NCBI RefSeq assembly: GCF_900637205.1
Contig: NZ_LR134355.1
Location: forward strand, 4,092,001-4,156,000
Source of the DNA: Mycolicibacterium chitae
GTDB lineage: Bacteria > Actinomycetota > Actinomycetes > Mycobacteriales > Mycobacteriaceae
Direction of reading: 5' to 3'
DNA: 64,000 bases
This document shows positions 8,384 to 16,496 of the stretch, piece by piece; the stretch's first letter is position 1, and every line of letters begins with the position of its first letter. The translations under genes were made by a program, and so were the position numbers. The notes under the pieces were generated by a model. It searched no databases. It saw only the letters and a program-made list of their open reading frames with translations, and had not been told where the DNA came from.

Positions 8384-9931
8384 TTAGGACACCGAGCGAG
8401 ACTGGTCCTTCCAGTAACGCTCGCGCAGTTCGCGTTTGGCAACCTTGGCCGCCGGGGTCAACGGCAGGGCATCGACGAAGTCGACGCTGCGCGGGGCCTT
8501 GTAGCGGGCGATCAGCGCTCCGCAGTGCTCCCGCAACTCCTCGGCGGTCGCGGACGCGCCGTCGTGCAGCACGACGACCGCGTGCACGCGTTCGCCCCAT
8601 TTGTCGTCGGGCACGCCGATCACCGCGCTGGTCGCCACGCTCGGATGCTGGGCCAGCGCGTTCTCCACCTCGGCGGAGTACACGTTCTCCCCGCCCGAGA
8701 CGATCATGTCCTTGATGCGGTCGACGATGAACAGATAACCGTCGGCGTCCATGTAGCCGCCGTCGCCGGTGTGCATCCAGCCGCCGCGCAGCGCCTCGGC
8801 GGTTTCCTCCGGCCGGTTCCAGTAGCCGAGCATGACGTGCGGCCCCCGAGCCACCACCTCCCCGACCGTGCCGCGCGGCACCTCGTTGTCGTCGTCGTCC
8901 ACGATCTTGACCTCGGCGATCGGGACCGCCCGCCCGGCCGAGCGCAGCATCGCGGGATCCCGGTGATCGTCGGCGGTCAGCACCGTGGTGGTCGGGGACA
9001 ACTCCGTCATCCCGTAGGCCTGCAGCAGCCGCACCTCCGGCAGCAACCGCATGGTGCGCTCCAGCAGGGCCTGCGAGATCGGCGAGGCCCCGTAGAGCAG
9101 GTGCCGAAGGCTGGACAGGTCGTGGGTGCGCGCCGCCGCGGAGTCCACCAGGGTCTGAATCATCGTGGGGGCCAGGAACATATCGGTGATCCGGTACTGC
9201 TCGATGGCCGCGGCCACGCTGTCCGCGCTGAACCCCGGCAGGATCACGTGCGTCCCGCCGACCACGTTGCGCGCGACCCAGCCCGACCCGTCGGCCAGAT
9301 GGAACATCGGCGCGCTGTGCAGCAACCGGCCGCGCGGCTGCAAGAACTGTCCGGTGGCCAACGCGCCCAGCGCCGCGGCCATCAGGTTGGCATGACTGAG
9401 CATCACGCCCTTCGGGGTTCCCGTCGTGCCGCCGGTGTAGTAGATCGCGGCCAGCGCGTCCTGGCCGCGGCGGGCGTCCTCGACCGGGTCGTGCGCAGCG
9501 ATGAGGTCCTCGAATCCGTGCACGCCGTCCGGCCGGGCGCGCTCGCCGGTGTGCACGTAGGCGCGCACCACCGGTGCCAGCGTGCGCAGTTCGTCGACCA
9601 CGTCCAGGAAGCTGTCGTCGACCACCAGCACCGCGGCACCGCAATCCTCGAGCGAGAACGCGATCTCGCGCGGGCTCCAGCGGGTGTTCACCGGGACGAC
9701 GACGGCGTCGGCCCAGGGGGTGGCGAACAGCACGTCGTGGTAGTCGTCGCAGTTCTGGGCGAGGATCGCCACCCGGTCCCCGCTGCCCACGCCGAGGCTC
9801 TTCAGCGCCCCAGCGAACCGCGCGGCGCGGTCGGCACTCTGCGCCCACGTCCGGACGCGTTCCCCGAACACCGTGGCCGGCAGATCCGGCGTCTGCTGAA
9901 CAGCTCGGTGCAATGCCTGCGTGAGATACAT
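8384..9931 (-). CDS. Acyl-CoA synthetase (FadD type)
   Basis: AMP-forming ligase of 515 aa that activates a carboxylic acid to its CoA thioester. The ATP-binding signature YYTGGTTGTPKG lies near residue 180, followed by the later family motifs LLQAYGMTE and GWMHTGDGGYMDADGYL. The start is set at MYLTQALHRAV (9931); an upstream open stretch to 10027 runs into the promoter and has no family similarity. It is divergent from the flavin hydroxylase at 10123, sharing a 191-bp control region. It could supply the acyl-CoA for the FadA/FadB enzymes encoded convergently. Confidence 0.9.
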   Translation of the reverse strand: MYLTQALHRAVQQTPDLPATVFGERVRTWAQSADRAARFAGALKSLGVGSGDRVAILAQNCDDYHDVLFATPWADAVVVPVNTRWSPREIAFSLEDCGAAVLVVDDSFLDVVDELRTLAPVVRAYVHTGERARPDGVHGFEDLIAAHDPVEDARRGQDALAAIYYTGGTTGTPKGVMLSHANLMAAALGALATGQFLQPRGRLLHSAPMFHLADGSGWVARNVVGGTHVILPGFSADSVAAAIEQYRITDMFLAPTMIQTLVDSAAARTHDLSSLRHLLYGASPISQALLERTMRLLPEVRLLQAYGMTELSPTTTVLTADDHRDPAMLRSAGRAVPIAEVKIVDDDDNEVPRGTVGEVVARGPHVMLGYWNRPEETAEALRGGWMHTGDGGYMDADGYLFIVDRIKDMIVSGGENVYSAEVENALAQHPSVATSAVIGVPDDKWGERVHAVVVLHDGASATAEELREHCGALIARYKAPRSVDFVDALPLTPAAKVAKRELRERYWKDQSRSVS

Positions 9932-9993
9932 GGTTAGTACTCGTTTCGGTGGTGAACAGTTACTGACAAGCCCTTGGCCTGCAATATTGCCAC

Positions 9994-10020
9994 TTGACAT
10001 TAGCACTAATTTCGTTAGAT
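9994..10020 (+). promoter_or_regulatory. Candidate promoter with overlapping inverted repeat in the divergent fadD / hydroxylase region
   Basis: TTGACA (9994-9999) and TTAGAT (10015-10020) could be -35 and -10 elements with a short 15-bp spacer. CTAAT-TTC-GTTAG (10006-10018) is an imperfect inverted repeat lying between them, a place where a TetR-type repressor would block transcription. The reverse strand reads CTAACG, as in the palindrome at 941-948. Confidence 0.35.
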
Positions 10021-10122
10021 TGGTCACAGAAGCGCGTTGAAACGCTCTCCGCGGAGGCCCCGAACAGGCCCTTTGCAGCGGCGGGCGCTCCTTCTGCTCG
10101 GAACTGCAAGAAAGGTATGGAG

Positions 10123-11328
10123 ATGACAGAGACGCTGACCCGAGAAGCCGACGCCGGCAGCAGCCGGGAAGCTGACTATTTGCAGCGCGTGCGGTCCATC
10201 ACTCCGTTGATCCGGGCCGAGGCCGAGAGCATGGAGCGGGCCCAGACCCTCTCCGACACGGTGCGCGCCGCGATCGCCGAGCAGGACCTGCATTACATGC
10301 TGGTTCCGACCGAACTCGGCGGCGGCGGGCTACTGCCGAGCGAGGGCCTGCGCGTCTACGAGGAAATGGCCAAGGCCGATGCGTCCACCGCGTGGGCGTT
10401 CATGGCGACCTCGTGGTCCACCGCCGAGGTCATCGGCTACCTCAAGCCCGAGGTGGCCAAGAAGCTCACCAGCGGGGACGAGCCCTTCATCGTCGCGGGA
10501 CAGCTACTCCCCCGCTACCCGGCCAAGCAGGTCGAGGGCGGGCTGATGGTCGAGGGCAACTTCAACTTCGCCAGTGGCTCGGATCACGCCACCTGGATCG
10601 GCGCCGGTGTGTTCGTCGCCGACGAGGACGGCAACACGATCCCCGGCGAGGACGGCCAGCCCCAGCCCCGGGTCGCCATGTTCCCCAAGGCCGAGATCGA
10701 CCTGAAGCAGAACTGGGATGTCTGGGGCCTGGGCGCCACCGGCAGCCATGACTACCGGGTCGACAACAAGTTCGCGCCCGACGAGCACACCATCGTCACC
10801 TTCGGCGGCAAGCCCTACCGCTCGGAGACCATCTACAAGCTGTCCAACGAGTTCGTCGGCCCGCTGCCGCACGTCCCGATCGTGCTCGGGATCGCCACCC
10901 GCGCGCTGGAACTCCTTGCCGCGGTAGCGATCAAGAAGTTCCGCCCCAACTACGGCGGCCCGATCGGCGAGGCCGAGATCTTCAAGCTCGAGTTCGCCCG
11001 GATGGAAGCGCTGCTGCACGCCGTGCGGCTGTCCTTCTACGATCTGGTCCGCTCGACCGAGGCGACCGTGGAGGCCGGCGGCACCCGCACCACCGAGCAG
11101 ATGGCCCGGATGCGCCAGCAGCTGTCCTGGAGCCACGAGGCCGCCGACACCATCGTCGGCTTCGCCCACCGCTGGAGCGGCAGCCAGAGCATCGGCCGCA
11201 CCGCCACCCTGGGCCGGTACGTGCGCGACATGCAGGTCGCCACCCAGCACCTGCTCGTCGACCCGAAGTGGTTGGCCGACGCGGCGACCGATCTGCTGCC
11301 GATCTACGCGGCGGCCGCCGAGTCCTGA
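10123..11328 (+). CDS. HsaA-like flavin-dependent hydroxylase (acyl-CoA dehydrogenase fold)
   Basis: This 401-aa protein has the acyl-CoA dehydrogenase fold. It resembles two-component flavin hydroxylases such as HsaA rather than true dehydrogenases: the family glutamate motif YEGT is absent, and the C-terminus has WSHEAADTIVGFAHRWSG and MQVATQHLLVDPKW, typical of that group. Such enzymes use reduced flavin from a partner reductase to hydroxylate rings. AAGAAAGG sits nine bases before ATG 10123; the alternative ATG 10117 is too close to it. A long perfect hairpin follows. No dedicated flavin reductase is visible nearby. Confidence 0.78.
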   Translation: MTETLTREADAGSSREADYLQRVRSITPLIRAEAESMERAQTLSDTVRAAIAEQDLHYMLVPTELGGGGLLPSEGLRVYEEMAKADASTAWAFMATSWSTAEVIGYLKPEVAKKLTSGDEPFIVAGQLLPRYPAKQVEGGLMVEGNFNFASGSDHATWIGAGVFVADEDGNTIPGEDGQPQPRVAMFPKAEIDLKQNWDVWGLGATGSHDYRVDNKFAPDEHTIVTFGGKPYRSETIYKLSNEFVGPLPHVPIVLGIATRALELLAAVAIKKFRPNYGGPIGEAEIFKLEFARMEALLHAVRLSFYDLVRSTEATVEAGGTRTTEQMARMRQQLSWSHEAADTIVGFAHRWSGSQSIGRTATLGRYVRDMQVATQHLLVDPKWLADAATDLLPIYAAAAES

Positions 11329-11341
11329 TCCCGGCTTCCGC

Positions 11342-11380
11342 GAAGGCCCGGTACCCCCGCTTTGGGGGTACCGGGCCTTC
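11342..11380 (+). terminator. Strong hairpin terminator after the flavin hydroxylase
   Basis: A perfect 17-bp stem GAAGGCCCGGTACCCCC (11342-11358) pairs with 11364-11380 around loop GCTTT, starting 14 nt after the stop. It is followed by AACTTTCT. Confidence 0.85.
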
Positions 11381-11466
11381 AACTTTCTGAGCGTCGGCCA
11401 GGTGCGGCTGCGTCTAGGATCGCAGCCACATACTGACCACAGTCCTCGACACAAGCCTAAAACCAA

Positions 11467-11498
11467 GGCACCCCAGCACTTTCCAGTGCTGGGGCGCC
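11467..11498 (-). terminator. Hairpin terminator after the histidine phosphatase (minus strand)
   Basis: CCCCAGCACT (11471-11480) pairs with AGTGCTGGGG (11485-11494) around loop TTCC. The stem extends by three more pairs past one mismatch. It lies 27 nt past the minus-strand stop. Confidence 0.75.
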
Positions 11499-11524
11499 TC
11501 GTCGTCCTACTTCCGACCTACCGG

Positions 11525-12976
11525 TCAGCTGCCATCGGAGCCACCGTCGCTGCCCGAATCGCTGCTGCGTGAATCAGCGCCCTTGTCCTTCGAGGAACCG
11601 GCACCGGCCTTGACCGACGAGGACCCACGCTGTGGCTTGACGCCCAACCGCGACTTGATGGTTTCCGCCGTGGCGCCCACCTTCGCCCTGACCGATTCTC
11701 GCCGGTCGGCGATCCGCGACTTCACGGTGTCCTTATCCGCGTCCTTCTTCAGCTGCGACTTCAGCTTGGAGATGGCCGTCTCGGGAGCCGAGCCGGTGAC
11801 ATCCGAGACCGCGTTCGCCGATTCGGCACGCTCGGGTGCCTCCTCGGCTGCCTGCGTGACAGCGGTGTCGCGCTGCGGTGCACCAGCTTTGACGAGTTCC
11901 CGCGCTTCTTGCCGCGCGACCACCGGCTCCACGGGCGTGACGGCCGCTCGCAGATCCACCTCAGACTCCTGCGGCTCGTCGGAGGCCGCAGGCGAAACTC
12001 GCGACGCCGGAACCGACTTGGCGGTCGCCTTCTCCATCCGCTCGATGACTTCGGCGGTCACCGCGCGATTGAACTTCAACAGGGAGAACCCGGCGTCGCT
12101 GATACCGCGGTTGAGGGCGGTCGCAATGGCCACGGGATCATGAGTAGCCAGCGACGTTCCCACCGACTCCGCCGCCGCCTGCCACTGACGTGACAACGTA
12201 CGGATCTGGAGCCTGAGCTCGGCGCCGAAAGTGCGCTCCGGGCTGAACTCCTGACCGTTCCAATTCACCAACGTCCAGCCGTCCTCGGGATTACCCTCGA
12301 CCACGACGTACGCGGTGTTGCTCAGCGACTGCCCGAGCAGCTCCATCTTCTGCACGGCGGTGAGGTTGTCCACGTTCATGAACGTCCAGAACATCATCGC
12401 GGCACCGTGCGAGAACACGATGGGGTTGCGGTCACCGTTGTCGTACATCGTCTGCAACGCCCCGCCCATGCGGTCGTTGAACTCGTTGCCGTCGATGGAA
12501 CCGGGAATCCGGGCGTCGAGGTTGCCCTGCAGCGACCACGCCAGCGGGGCCTGCATGTACCCGCTTGCCGCTTCGCTCTCCGGCGTGCCCTCGTAGTCAC
12601 CGGCCTCGATCTCCTGGAGACCCGCCAGGACCTGGACCGGCAGGCCGAGGTAGCTGGACATCGGTGCGGCGGTCTGCTGCGTACGCACCATCGTCGAGGC
12701 GTAGATCGCGTCGTAGTTCTTGTCGCCCAACGTGCCGACCAGAGCCTCAGCCTGCTGCTGCCCCAGCTCGGAAAGGACCGGGCCCGGAGTCGAGGAATCG
12801 ATGCTGCCGGAGGCATTTCCGAGGGACTGACCGTGACGCACGAACGTCACCCTCATCAATTCGGCCGCCGCCGCTGGGATCGCCGCACCGACCAACAGGG
12901 CGAAGGCCGCGACAACAGCCGTCAGCCAGAGCGTATATCGTCGTCGCCCCGGCCTCGTATAGAGCGCACCGTTCAT
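11525..12976 (-). CDS. Secreted histidine phosphatase family protein with long charged tail
   Basis: A 483-aa exported protein. Basic residues and a hydrophobic stretch at 15-36 end in AAIPAAAAEL, a probable signal peptide. The phosphatase domain follows with the catalytic motif TFVRHGQSLGNASGS (RHG at 47-49) and a second-half motif VFSHGAAMMFW. From roughly residue 280 the sequence is not phosphatase: it is rich in Ala, Glu, Lys and Ser and ends in a Ser/Gly/Asp run, apparently disordered. The start follows a GAAAGG site; the frame stays open to 13483 but that part is the esterase gene in another frame. The substrate is unknown. It is probably phosphoglycerate-mutase-like only in fold. Confidence 0.82.
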   Translation of the reverse strand: MNGALYTRPGRRRYTLWLTAVVAAFALLVGAAIPAAAAELMRVTFVRHGQSLGNASGSIDSSTPGPVLSELGQQQAEALVGTLGDKNYDAIYASTMVRTQQTAAPMSSYLGLPVQVLAGLQEIEAGDYEGTPESEAASGYMQAPLAWSLQGNLDARIPGSIDGNEFNDRMGGALQTMYDNGDRNPIVFSHGAAMMFWTFMNVDNLTAVQKMELLGQSLSNTAYVVVEGNPEDGWTLVNWNGQEFSPERTFGAELRLQIRTLSRQWQAAAESVGTSLATHDPVAIATALNRGISDAGFSLLKFNRAVTAEVIERMEKATAKSVPASRVSPAASDEPQESEVDLRAAVTPVEPVVARQEARELVKAGAPQRDTAVTQAAEEAPERAESANAVSDVTGSAPETAISKLKSQLKKDADKDTVKSRIADRRESVRAKVGATAETIKSRLGVKPQRGSSSVKAGAGSSKDKGADSRSSDSGSDGGSDGS

Positions 12977-13022
12977 GGGTACTGCCTTTCGTAATGAAGG
13001 GATGGGTGTTTCTAGGGCACAA

Positions 13023-13061
13023 CACATCCCGGCTCGACCTTGCAGGTCGAGCCGGGATGTG
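13023..13061 (-). terminator. Strong hairpin terminator after the esterase gene (minus strand)
   Basis: A perfect 18-bp stem (13023-13040 with 13044-13061) has a three-base loop TGC. It starts 10 nt past the esterase stop and lies in front of the histidine phosphatase start, separating the two minus-strand genes. No U tract is seen. Confidence 0.8.
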
Positions 13062-13070
13062 GAGTCAGCG

Positions 13071-13967
13071 CTAGTCTTTGAGGTGCTTACGCACGAAGGC
13101 GCCGGCCTCGTCGGCGGCCTGGACGCCCTCCGGCAGGATCGAGGCGAACAACGGCCAGACGTGGACCATGTCGTCGTAGAGCGAGACGGCCGCGGTGCCA
13201 CCCCGTTCGGTGATCGCCATCGCCGCGCGGTTGGAGTCGTCGAGCAGCACCTCATGGGAACCGACCATGAACAGCGCCGGGGGCAGGCCGCCCAGGTCGG
13301 CGAACACCGGCGAGGCCAGCGGGTCCTGCGGGTCGTGGCCCTGCAGGTAGGCCTCGCGCAGATTGGCGATCGAACCCCGCGACACCGCAACGTCTTTGCC
13401 GTCGTAGAGGTCCACGCTGGCGCCGGTCGCGGTGAAGTCGAGCAGCGGCGAGATGAACACCGACGCGGCCGGCAGCGACGCACCCTGGTCCCGCAGGACC
13501 GTCAGCGCCGCCAGCGTCAGTCCGCCACCGGCGGAATCGCCGCCGACGGTGACGTTGTCGGCCCCGTAGGTCGAGACCAACTCGGCGATCACCGCGACGC
13601 CGTCGTCGACCGCGGCGGGAAACTTGTTCTCCGGGGCGCGCCGATAGTCCGGCAGCACCACCGTGACGCCGGCCGCGCGCGACAGGTTGTGGCCCAGATC
13701 CTGGAAACCGCGGGCGCTGCCCAGCACGTAGCCGCCACCGTGGAACCACGCGAGCACCTTGTCGCGGGTGGCGTCCTCGGCGGTCACGTACAGCACGGGC
13801 ACCCCGGCGATCTCCCCCTCGACGGGTTCGACGCCCTCGGGCAGTGGGAACTGCAGCAATAGGTTGTCGTAGGCCTCACGCAGATCCTCGACGCTTGCCG
13901 TCGCCGGATCGGGAAACCCGTTCACATACATCTGCTCGACGCGGTCCAACGCCTCGGTTCTCGCCAC
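13071..13967 (-). CDS. Alpha/beta hydrolase, hormone-sensitive-lipase-type esterase
   Basis: Carboxylesterase or lipase of 298 aa. It has the oxyanion-hole motif HGGG (76-79) and the nucleophile elbow GDSAG (143-147, Ser145). A C-terminal DMVHVW holds the likely catalytic His. No signal peptide is visible, so it should act in the cytoplasm on short- or medium-chain esters. That could include esters made by a Baeyer-Villiger enzyme, but it is not in the same operon as one. It is divergent from the acyl-CoA synthetase at 14142, with an AT-richer control region between them. Confidence 0.87.
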   Translation of the reverse strand: MARTEALDRVEQMYVNGFPDPATASVEDLREAYDNLLLQFPLPEGVEPVEGEIAGVPVLYVTAEDATRDKVLAWFHGGGYVLGSARGFQDLGHNLSRAAGVTVVLPDYRRAPENKFPAAVDDGVAVIAELVSTYGADNVTVGGDSAGGGLTLAALTVLRDQGASLPAASVFISPLLDFTATGASVDLYDGKDVAVSRGSIANLREAYLQGHDPQDPLASPVFADLGGLPPALFMVGSHEVLLDDSNRAAMAITERGGTAAVSLYDDMVHVWPLFASILPEGVQAADEAGAFVRKHLKD

Positions 13968-14141
13968 GGATCCTCCAGGTCGCTCAACTCCCGGTCGCCG
14001 CCTGAGCGCCGGACTAGTGGTGATGCTACATAGCGGCTGCTAACTTTAGAAGGTATTTCCAGCCTTTTCTGGCTTCCATGCCGAAAAGGCACCATAATGA
14101 ATGTTCACATCCCAGGTCCGAACAACCCGAGGACAGCAGCC

Positions 14142-16205
14142 ATGACCGTCGACCGCGTGCTCAACCCCAAGACCATCGCCGTCGTGGGACTCAGCGACAC
14201 CTCGCCTGTGGCCGGCTTCATCGCGCCGACCCTGAACAGCGCCGCCGAGGTGCACTTCGTCCACCCGAAGGCCGAGACCGTCCTGGGTCGGCCCGCGTTC
14301 CGGTCGATCAGCGAGGTGCCGGGTCCTATCGACGCCGTGCTGTCGGTGATGTCCGCGGAGCGCACCGTGGCCTTGGCCGAGGAATGCGCGGACCTTGATT
14401 GCGGCGGACTGGTCATCTACGCCGCGGGATTCTCCGAACTCGGTGAGGCCGGCGCCGACCATCAGAGCCGCTTGGCGGAGGCGGCCCGCCGCGGCAACAT
14501 GTCGATCATCGGCCCGAACAGCCTGGGCTACATCAGTGTCCCCCGCAGCCTGTACCTGACCGCGTCGGCCGATTATCAGCCCGAACCGGGAGGCATCTCG
14601 GTGATCTCGCACAGCGGCGCGATGATCGGCGGCATCGCCATCGCCGCCAAGCAGCGCACCGGGGTGGGAATCTCGCGGCTGATCTCCGCGGGCAACGAAG
14701 CCACCACCGACGTCGCCGACTACCTCGACTTCCTGGCGAGCGATCCGGACACCACGGCCATCGGCCTAGTCGTGGAGGGTATTCGGCGGCCGGACGAGTT
14801 CTTCGCCGCGGCTCGCAAGTGCATCGCCGCGGGCAAGCCTGTCGTCGCGCTGAAGCTGGCCCGCAACGCGCGCACCCAGCAGATGGCCGCCTCCCACACC
14901 GGCGCGCTGGCCGGCAATGCGTGGGCCTACGACGTCGCGTTCGCTCAGGCGGGGATCCAACTCGCCTACGACCTGGAGGAACTCGTCGACCGGCTCGCGC
15001 TCGTCAGCCAGATCGACCCGAAGCTGTGGAATCCGGTGCAGCGCATCGGCGTGGTGGCGGGCACCGGCGGGTTCGCCTCGTTGGCCTTCGACGTGGCCGA
15101 GGCCGAGGGGCTCACGCTGCCGCCGCTGGACAGCCTCGCCGACTGGGTGGCCGACACCATCCCCGGTATCACCGTCCCGAACCCGTTGGACACGACCGGT
15201 TTCGGCGCCACCTTCTGGACCGACATCGTCGACCGCTACGTCGGCTCCGACGAGCTCGACGCCGTGGTGTTCGTCAACATGTGGAGCGACGCCCCGCTCT
15301 ACCATCGCCTCATCGACGACGTCGCGGTGGCCGCGCGGCGCTACCGCAAGCCCGTCGCGATCGCCGCGGGCACCGGAGCGGTCGGCGACTTCGCGCTCGA
15401 GGTGATCGGGGACGACGGCGCCGTCGCACTGGGCTACGGCATCCGCGGCACCCTGCGCGGACTGCACACGCTCGGTGCCTTCGAGCGCGAGCGCGCGGCC
15501 GCCCGCCAGCCCGTCGAGGCGCCCGCGCCGGTGGCGCGCCCGGCCGAGGCCATCGCCGACGCCACCAGCGGTGGTCAGTTCCTGCCGTTCCGGGAGGCCA
15601 TGGGGTTGCTGGAGCAATTCGGCGTTCCCACCGCACCTTTCGCGATCATCGAGGCTGCCGATGAGGTGCAGGCCCCGTCGTTCGAGGGTCCCTACGCCGT
15701 GAAGCTCGCCGACGTCGCGCACCGCACCGAGCTGGGCGCGGTGGCGTTGAACGTGGCGGCCAGCGAGTTGGCCGACAGCGTCACGCGCCTGCGGGAGATC
15801 GCCGCGCAGCATTCGGTGGCGCCCACCGTGGCGGTGCAGCCCATGACGGGCTCCCGCGGTGAGCTGCTGATGGGTGTCGACGGTCGCAGCGAGCTGGGCC
15901 CCATGGTGATGCTCGGACTCGGCGGGGTCTTCGTCGAGGTGCTGCAGCGCATCGGCGGTCGCCCCGCCCCGCTGTCCCGTTCCGACGCGGAGTCGCTGAT
16001 CGAGGAGTTCCGCGACCTCCGGCTGCTGCACGGCTTCCGGGGTTCACAGCCCTGGCATCTCGAGCAGCTCGCCGACACCCTGGTGGGCCTGGGCCGGCTG
16101 GCCGCCGCGGGCCGGGACTGGATCGAATCCCTGGACGTCAACCCGCTTCTGGTGACAGAGGACGGGCTCGTCGCGGTCGACGCGCTGTGCATCGTGCGTA
16201 AGTGA
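14142..16205 (+). CDS. ADP-forming acyl/acetyl-CoA synthetase (acetate-CoA ligase family)
   Basis: A single-chain NDP-forming CoA ligase of 687 aa. The CoA-binding domain starts VLNPKTIAVVGLSD. The middle ligase domain has MAASHTGALAGN, which carries the family histidine region. The C-terminal third is ATP-grasp, beginning FLPFREAMGLLEQFGVPTAP. It interconverts acid + CoA + ATP with acyl-CoA + ADP. An earlier ATG at 14097 is also possible: it has AAAAGG in front and would add 15 residues. I prefer 14142 because family similarity starts there and GAGGA precedes it. The acid substrate is not known. Confidence 0.85.
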   Translation: MTVDRVLNPKTIAVVGLSDTSPVAGFIAPTLNSAAEVHFVHPKAETVLGRPAFRSISEVPGPIDAVLSVMSAERTVALAEECADLDCGGLVIYAAGFSELGEAGADHQSRLAEAARRGNMSIIGPNSLGYISVPRSLYLTASADYQPEPGGISVISHSGAMIGGIAIAAKQRTGVGISRLISAGNEATTDVADYLDFLASDPDTTAIGLVVEGIRRPDEFFAAARKCIAAGKPVVALKLARNARTQQMAASHTGALAGNAWAYDVAFAQAGIQLAYDLEELVDRLALVSQIDPKLWNPVQRIGVVAGTGGFASLAFDVAEAEGLTLPPLDSLADWVADTIPGITVPNPLDTTGFGATFWTDIVDRYVGSDELDAVVFVNMWSDAPLYHRLIDDVAVAARRYRKPVAIAAGTGAVGDFALEVIGDDGAVALGYGIRGTLRGLHTLGAFERERAAARQPVEAPAPVARPAEAIADATSGGQFLPFREAMGLLEQFGVPTAPFAIIEAADEVQAPSFEGPYAVKLADVAHRTELGAVALNVAASELADSVTRLREIAAQHSVAPTVAVQPMTGSRGELLMGVDGRSELGPMVMLGLGGVFVEVLQRIGGRPAPLSRSDAESLIEEFRDLRLLHGFRGSQPWHLEQLADTLVGLGRLAAAGRDWIESLDVNPLLVTEDGLVAVDALCIVRK

Positions 16206-16213
16206 CCTCAATG

Positions 16214-16250
16214 CCGAGGACCTCAGTCAGCGGGTGGCTGCAGACCTCGG
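16214..16250. repeat. Palindromic element, copy 1
   Basis: An imperfect hairpin with outer arms CCGAGG and CCTCGG, just after the acyl-CoA synthetase stop. Its reverse complement closely matches the second hairpin at 16428-16464, so the two are inverted copies of one element about 45 bp long. It may also serve as the plus-strand terminator. Confidence 0.65.
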
Positions 16251-16320
16251 CGTAAGCGGTTATCCACAGACCGTCGCGGGGCTCTGGTGACCCCACACCT
16301 GCTTCGTCAGGATCGACCCC

Positions 16321-16420
16321 GTGGACATCGACGAGATACTGCTCCTACAGCACGGGGTGATCTCGCGTCGGCATCGCAGTGGACGGTGCGAGCCCAGGTG
16401 TCGGCCTGGCGGCATAGCGC
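16321..16420 (+). pseudogene. Remnant of a DUF559/AbiEi-like N-terminus
   Basis: A GTG frame reads VDIDEILLLQHGVISRRH and soon after SGRCEPRCRPGG. This resembles the start of mycobacterial DUF559-type proteins (helix-turn-helix head: LLxxHxGVIxRRQ ... RRxRWxRVxPGVY), with the middle lost. It lies between the two inverted hairpins. It is too short and broken to be a working gene. The assignment is by eye only. Confidence 0.35.
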
Positions 16421-16427
16421 GCTTACT

Positions 16428-16464
16428 CCGAGGACCGCAGCCACCTGGTGACTGCGGTCCTCGG
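16428..16464. terminator. Palindromic element, copy 2 / bidirectional terminator
   Basis: CCGAGGACCGCAG (16428-16440) pairs with CTGCGGTCCTCGG (16452-16464); most of the inner bases also pair. It lies 33 nt beyond the minus-strand FadE stop and can end transcription from either side. It is the inverted copy of 16214-16250. Confidence 0.65.
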
Positions 16465-16496
16465 CGTAACACGTTGGGGGCGTATGGCGTAAATCC

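Noticed and set aside
12977..13483. Upstream extension of the histidine phosphatase frame
   Set aside because: It runs through the terminator hairpin and overlaps the esterase in another frame; the signal peptide starts at 12976.
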